Source: Anaeramoeba ignava (taxonomy: Eukaryota > Metamonada > Anaeramoebidae). Taken from it: a stretch of DNA of 64,000 bases. The position numbers and the translations under genes were made by a program. The notes under the pieces were generated by a model, which saw nothing but the letters and a program-made list of their open reading frames with translations, made no database searches and was not told where the DNA came from. The DNA is taken from assembly GCA_028826165.1 (NCBI GenBank), contig JAPDFW010000140.1, positions 57,138 to 121,137 of the forward strand, in the 5' to 3' direction. Of this stretch, positions 61,181 through 64,000 are shown piece after piece. Position 1 is the first letter of the stretch; every line of letters begins with the position of its first letter.

Positions 61181-63865
61181 TTAAAGATCTAAATCAGTAT
61201 GAAGCTCTTTTTCTTTGATAATTTCTTTTAATAATTTGTTTTTCTTGTTTTCTTCTTATAAAAGTAATTCAATAATAATTATTAAAATAGTAATAATTGG
61301 AACAAAATTCCAACAGTTATTGCTGTTGTGTTTGAATTGTTTTGAATCAGTTGTTTGAGTTGGTTGACAAGGAGATGATGTTTAATTGATGTTGTTGAAT
61401 TGATTCCTGAATATTCATTATTTAAACAATTTAATGTAGATGATTGTTGAACTGAAATTTCATAATATTCTCCTCCATTTAATCCTGAAGGAATTAAATA
61501 ATAATTCAAAAGTTGTTAAACAAATTTTTGTTGAATTGTAAGTAAATGAATATGCTTTTAATCCACTTGATAAATTAATGAATTCCAATTACAAACAAAT
61601 CCATTAATTAATGAAATGCAATTTAATGAAGTAATATTTCCTAATTTAGCTCTTGTTGAAATAATTGAACTAGGTAATCCCTAAATATGGTGTTTCACAA
61701 TTTAAAAATCAATACATCCTCGAATTGAAATATTATATTCAATATTTCCTGATATTTTCTTATTATTCCAATAACTTCATTTCCACTTAAAATCAAGAGA
61801 TGAATTTTTGCCAATTTGTTCCATTATTAAGTGAAATTGAATAATTATTTGCATTTGTTAATTTTGTAAAATTAAATTCAATTTCTTCAATTTTGGAAAT
61901 TGTTTCATAAATTATTGGAGCTATTGCAAAATTATCAGTTATAAGTGAAATTGATGAAATATATCCATCTTCCATTTGAATCACATGCTGATATATTGAT
62001 TTGATATTCTTGATTTGGAAATTGAACTGTAAATTGTTGATTTGATGAAGTTGGTTGATAATTTCCTGAATCATTTTGATAAATTGATTGATAAGTTAAA
62101 TTATAATAAAATGGAATTGAACAATTGGTGGTTGATTCCAATTACAATTAATATCAAATAAATTTGGAAATTGAACATGTTAAATTTGTAACTTCTTCAA
62201 ATAATAATGAAATTGATGATTCAACAATTTCTCCTTTATCATCTCTTCACACTTAAGTGTTCTACATCCACAAATTGAAAATATTATAATCACTTCCACA
62301 TTTTAAATTATTCAAAAGATAATCAAGTGAAAATTTTCAACTTTGGAATGAAAGATATTAAATCGGGTTGGATTGGGAGAAATAAGAAAGATTATAATGA
62401 TTCAAAGATGCAATTCCTTCATTGATTTGAACATTTGGATAATCCCCAGTAATATTAATTGAATATTTGAAGGATTTGATGGTGGAAATCTTTACAGAAT
62501 CAATTTTGATGTTAAATTAATGAAAAGAAGATTCACCATATCATTGATTCATTATCACAAGTTTTTGATTTGAATTGAATAATATTCATTTCCAGCTAAT
62601 ATTATCATAAAAATGAAGAATTAAATAATTGATAATAAACATTCTCATTTTTGAAATTGGATAATCAATATCAATCATATCCATAATTAATTTGATAAAT
62701 AAAGTTGAAGGAAATTCAATTTTATTCCAATAACAATCAAAACATGAGAACAAAAAGATGAACAATTAACAATGAGAAATGAAACTAGCTTCATAAATAA
62801 ATGCTTGATTTGCATCATAAGCTCCAATAACAGTAAATTCCCCATAAACTGAAACAGAACATATCAAAAAGTGAAACTGAAGGTTGACTCAAAATTTTTC
62901 TTGATTCCAAATCGATTCATTGTATCTGTAAATAAATGCTTGATTTGCTCCATAAGCTCAACAACAATAACATTCCCATAAATTGAAACACTCCTTCAAA
63001 AATGAAACAGAAGATTCATTCAAAATTTGTTCTTGATTCCAAATTGATCCATTATATCTGTAAATAAATGCTTGATTTGCAGCATTAAAACCAATAACAG
63101 TAACATCTTCATAAACTGAAAACACTCCATCCAAAAGATTGAGCTGATACCAGAAATTTTGTTCTTGATTCAAATTGATCCATTATATCTGTAAATAAAT
63201 GTTTGATTTGAATAACAAGCTCCCAATAAATAACATTTATAAATTGAAACACTCCTTCCAAAATTTGAAAGCTGATTCATACAAATTTTTGTTCTTGATT
63301 CCAAATGTTCCATTATATCTGTAAATAAATGCTTGTTTTTGCATAATAAGTCTAATAACAAAAATATTCTCATAAATTGAAACACTCCTTCCAAAAAATG
63401 AAGCTGATTCATACAAATTTTGTTCTTGATTCCAAAAATGATCCAATTGCAAAATAAATGCTTAGACGGTACCATGAGCTCCAAATAACAATAACATTTA
63501 TAAATTGAAACAGAACATCAAAATATGTAGCTGATTCATAGAAAGTTTGTTCAAATTCAAAATTTGTTCCAGTATATCTGTAAATAAATATTTGATTTGC
63601 TTCAGGAGCACCAATAACAAGAACATCTTTATAAATTGAAACAGAACCTAAAAATATCCTGAACCTGAAAAATTGATCTAATAAATTCAAAACCAAGCTT
63701 CATCTGGGTAGAATAATATCTTGTTGTTTCTGTTAATGTTTCTAATTTCAATATTGGTGATATTGATATAATGATGGAATTGATTTTTATTTGATTTATT
63801 TTGATTTGATTTAATTAAGAAAATGTTAATAATTAAGAAAAAGAAAAGAAAAGAATTAATTTCAT
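61181..63865 (-). pseudogene. FG-GAP/Fn3 surface protein, copy 4 (heavily degraded)
   Basis: Recognisable throughout by pieces of blades (e.g. 63696-63409, 63484-63170, 63173-62958), Fn3 (62141-61793) and the C-terminal stalk (61509-61282). Frameshifts occur every 100-300 bp, and there are base substitutions as well as indels, unlike copy 3. Conserved fragments include LDQF, FIYRYNG, QILNES and EYYEISVQQSSTLNC. The start ATG would be at 63865, with the upstream 135 bp resembling the leader of copy 1 (GATGTAGAATGAA.AAAAA). It cannot encode a full protein as read. It could be a true pseudogene or low-quality sequence. Confidence 0.75.
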
Positions 63866-64000
63866 TTTTGCTTTTTAATAAAAATAAAAATAGTAAAATT
63901 AAATAAAAATTTTGTATTTTTGTGTTTTTTGTAAGCGGGCTTTATAAAGGATGTAGAATGAAGAAAAACAAACAAAAATGAAAATGATCTTTCTTGGTTT

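Noticed and set aside
48940-63865. FG-GAP/Fn3 genes as true integrin alpha chains
   Set aside because: No calcium-binding DxDxDG loops, MIDAS-type domain or GFFKR-like tail could be seen; only the general topology is shared.

Overview
The window is eukaryotic nuclear DNA from an extremely AT-rich protist. Coding regions use the standard code, with TAA at nearly every stop. Genes are split by GT...AG introns, usually with gtaaat-like donors and ttag or aaag acceptors. Short introns are about 55-110 nt; long ones are filled with simple A/T arrays carrying one C or G per unit. The gene mix (RCC1-BTB, ankyrin-BTB with paired BTB domains, Rab/Rheb GTPases, many coiled coils, FG-GAP/Fn3 surface proteins) suggests a free-living amoeboid or flagellate protist. 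An Anaeramoeba-like metamonad is my best guess, from family content only; the sequence does not prove it.

Layout. 1-4296 (-): long coiled-coil protein ending in a guanylate-binding-protein-like domain without a P-loop; runs off the left edge. 4461-5776 (+): DHHC palmitoyltransferase. 5901-11831 (+): site-1 protease with one conserved segment missing. 11.8-13.6 kb: 11-bp arrays. 13701-14381 (-): PHF5A/SF3b14b splicing factor. 14482-14943 (-): small coiled coil. 15.0-15.6 kb: minisatellite. 15881-17501 (+): LRR/U-box protein with a frameshift in its Asn/Gln tract. 18072-19232 (-): bZIP. 20127-23344 (-): NT-C2 protein. 23577-25708 (-): Vta1/LIP5. 25936-29683 (+): Rheb. 29930-33220 (+): Rab5. 33436-35782 (-): ankyrin/BTB. 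35870-37402 (-): unrecognised coiled-coil protein. 37506-38210 (+): NMNAT. 38944-46664 (-): large ankyrin/BTB gene. 46759-48691 (+): PPP2R3C-type PP2A regulatory subunit. 48940-63865 (-): four tandem FG-GAP/Fn3 surface-protein copies, increasingly broken towards the right, with an RCC1-BTB gene between copies 1 and 2.

Most interesting is the ankyrin/BTB gene at 38944-46664. Each large exon encodes one ankyrin repeat but stops about two residues short of completing the inter-repeat loop. The missing residues are accounted for by tiny candidate exons, mostly exactly 3 nt (acceptor AG, one codon, donor GT), which divide the gaps into introns of about 55-90 nt. I count 27 such 3-nt candidates, plus 1-, 6-, 9- and 13-nt ones. 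The number per gap matches both the gap length and the number of residues needed.

Functional themes: endosome and membrane traffic (Rab5, Vta1, DHHC, NT-C2 protein), Golgi protein processing (site-1 protease), growth signalling (Rheb), splicing (PHF5A), NAD synthesis (NMNAT), microtubule/PP2A control (PPP2R3C) and cell-surface adhesion (FG-GAP/Fn3 family). Several genes lie head-to-head with only 94-230 bp between start codons; these spacers are rich in TTTTTCAT. All exon joins were inferred by eye from reading frame, splice dinucleotides and protein-family conservation.
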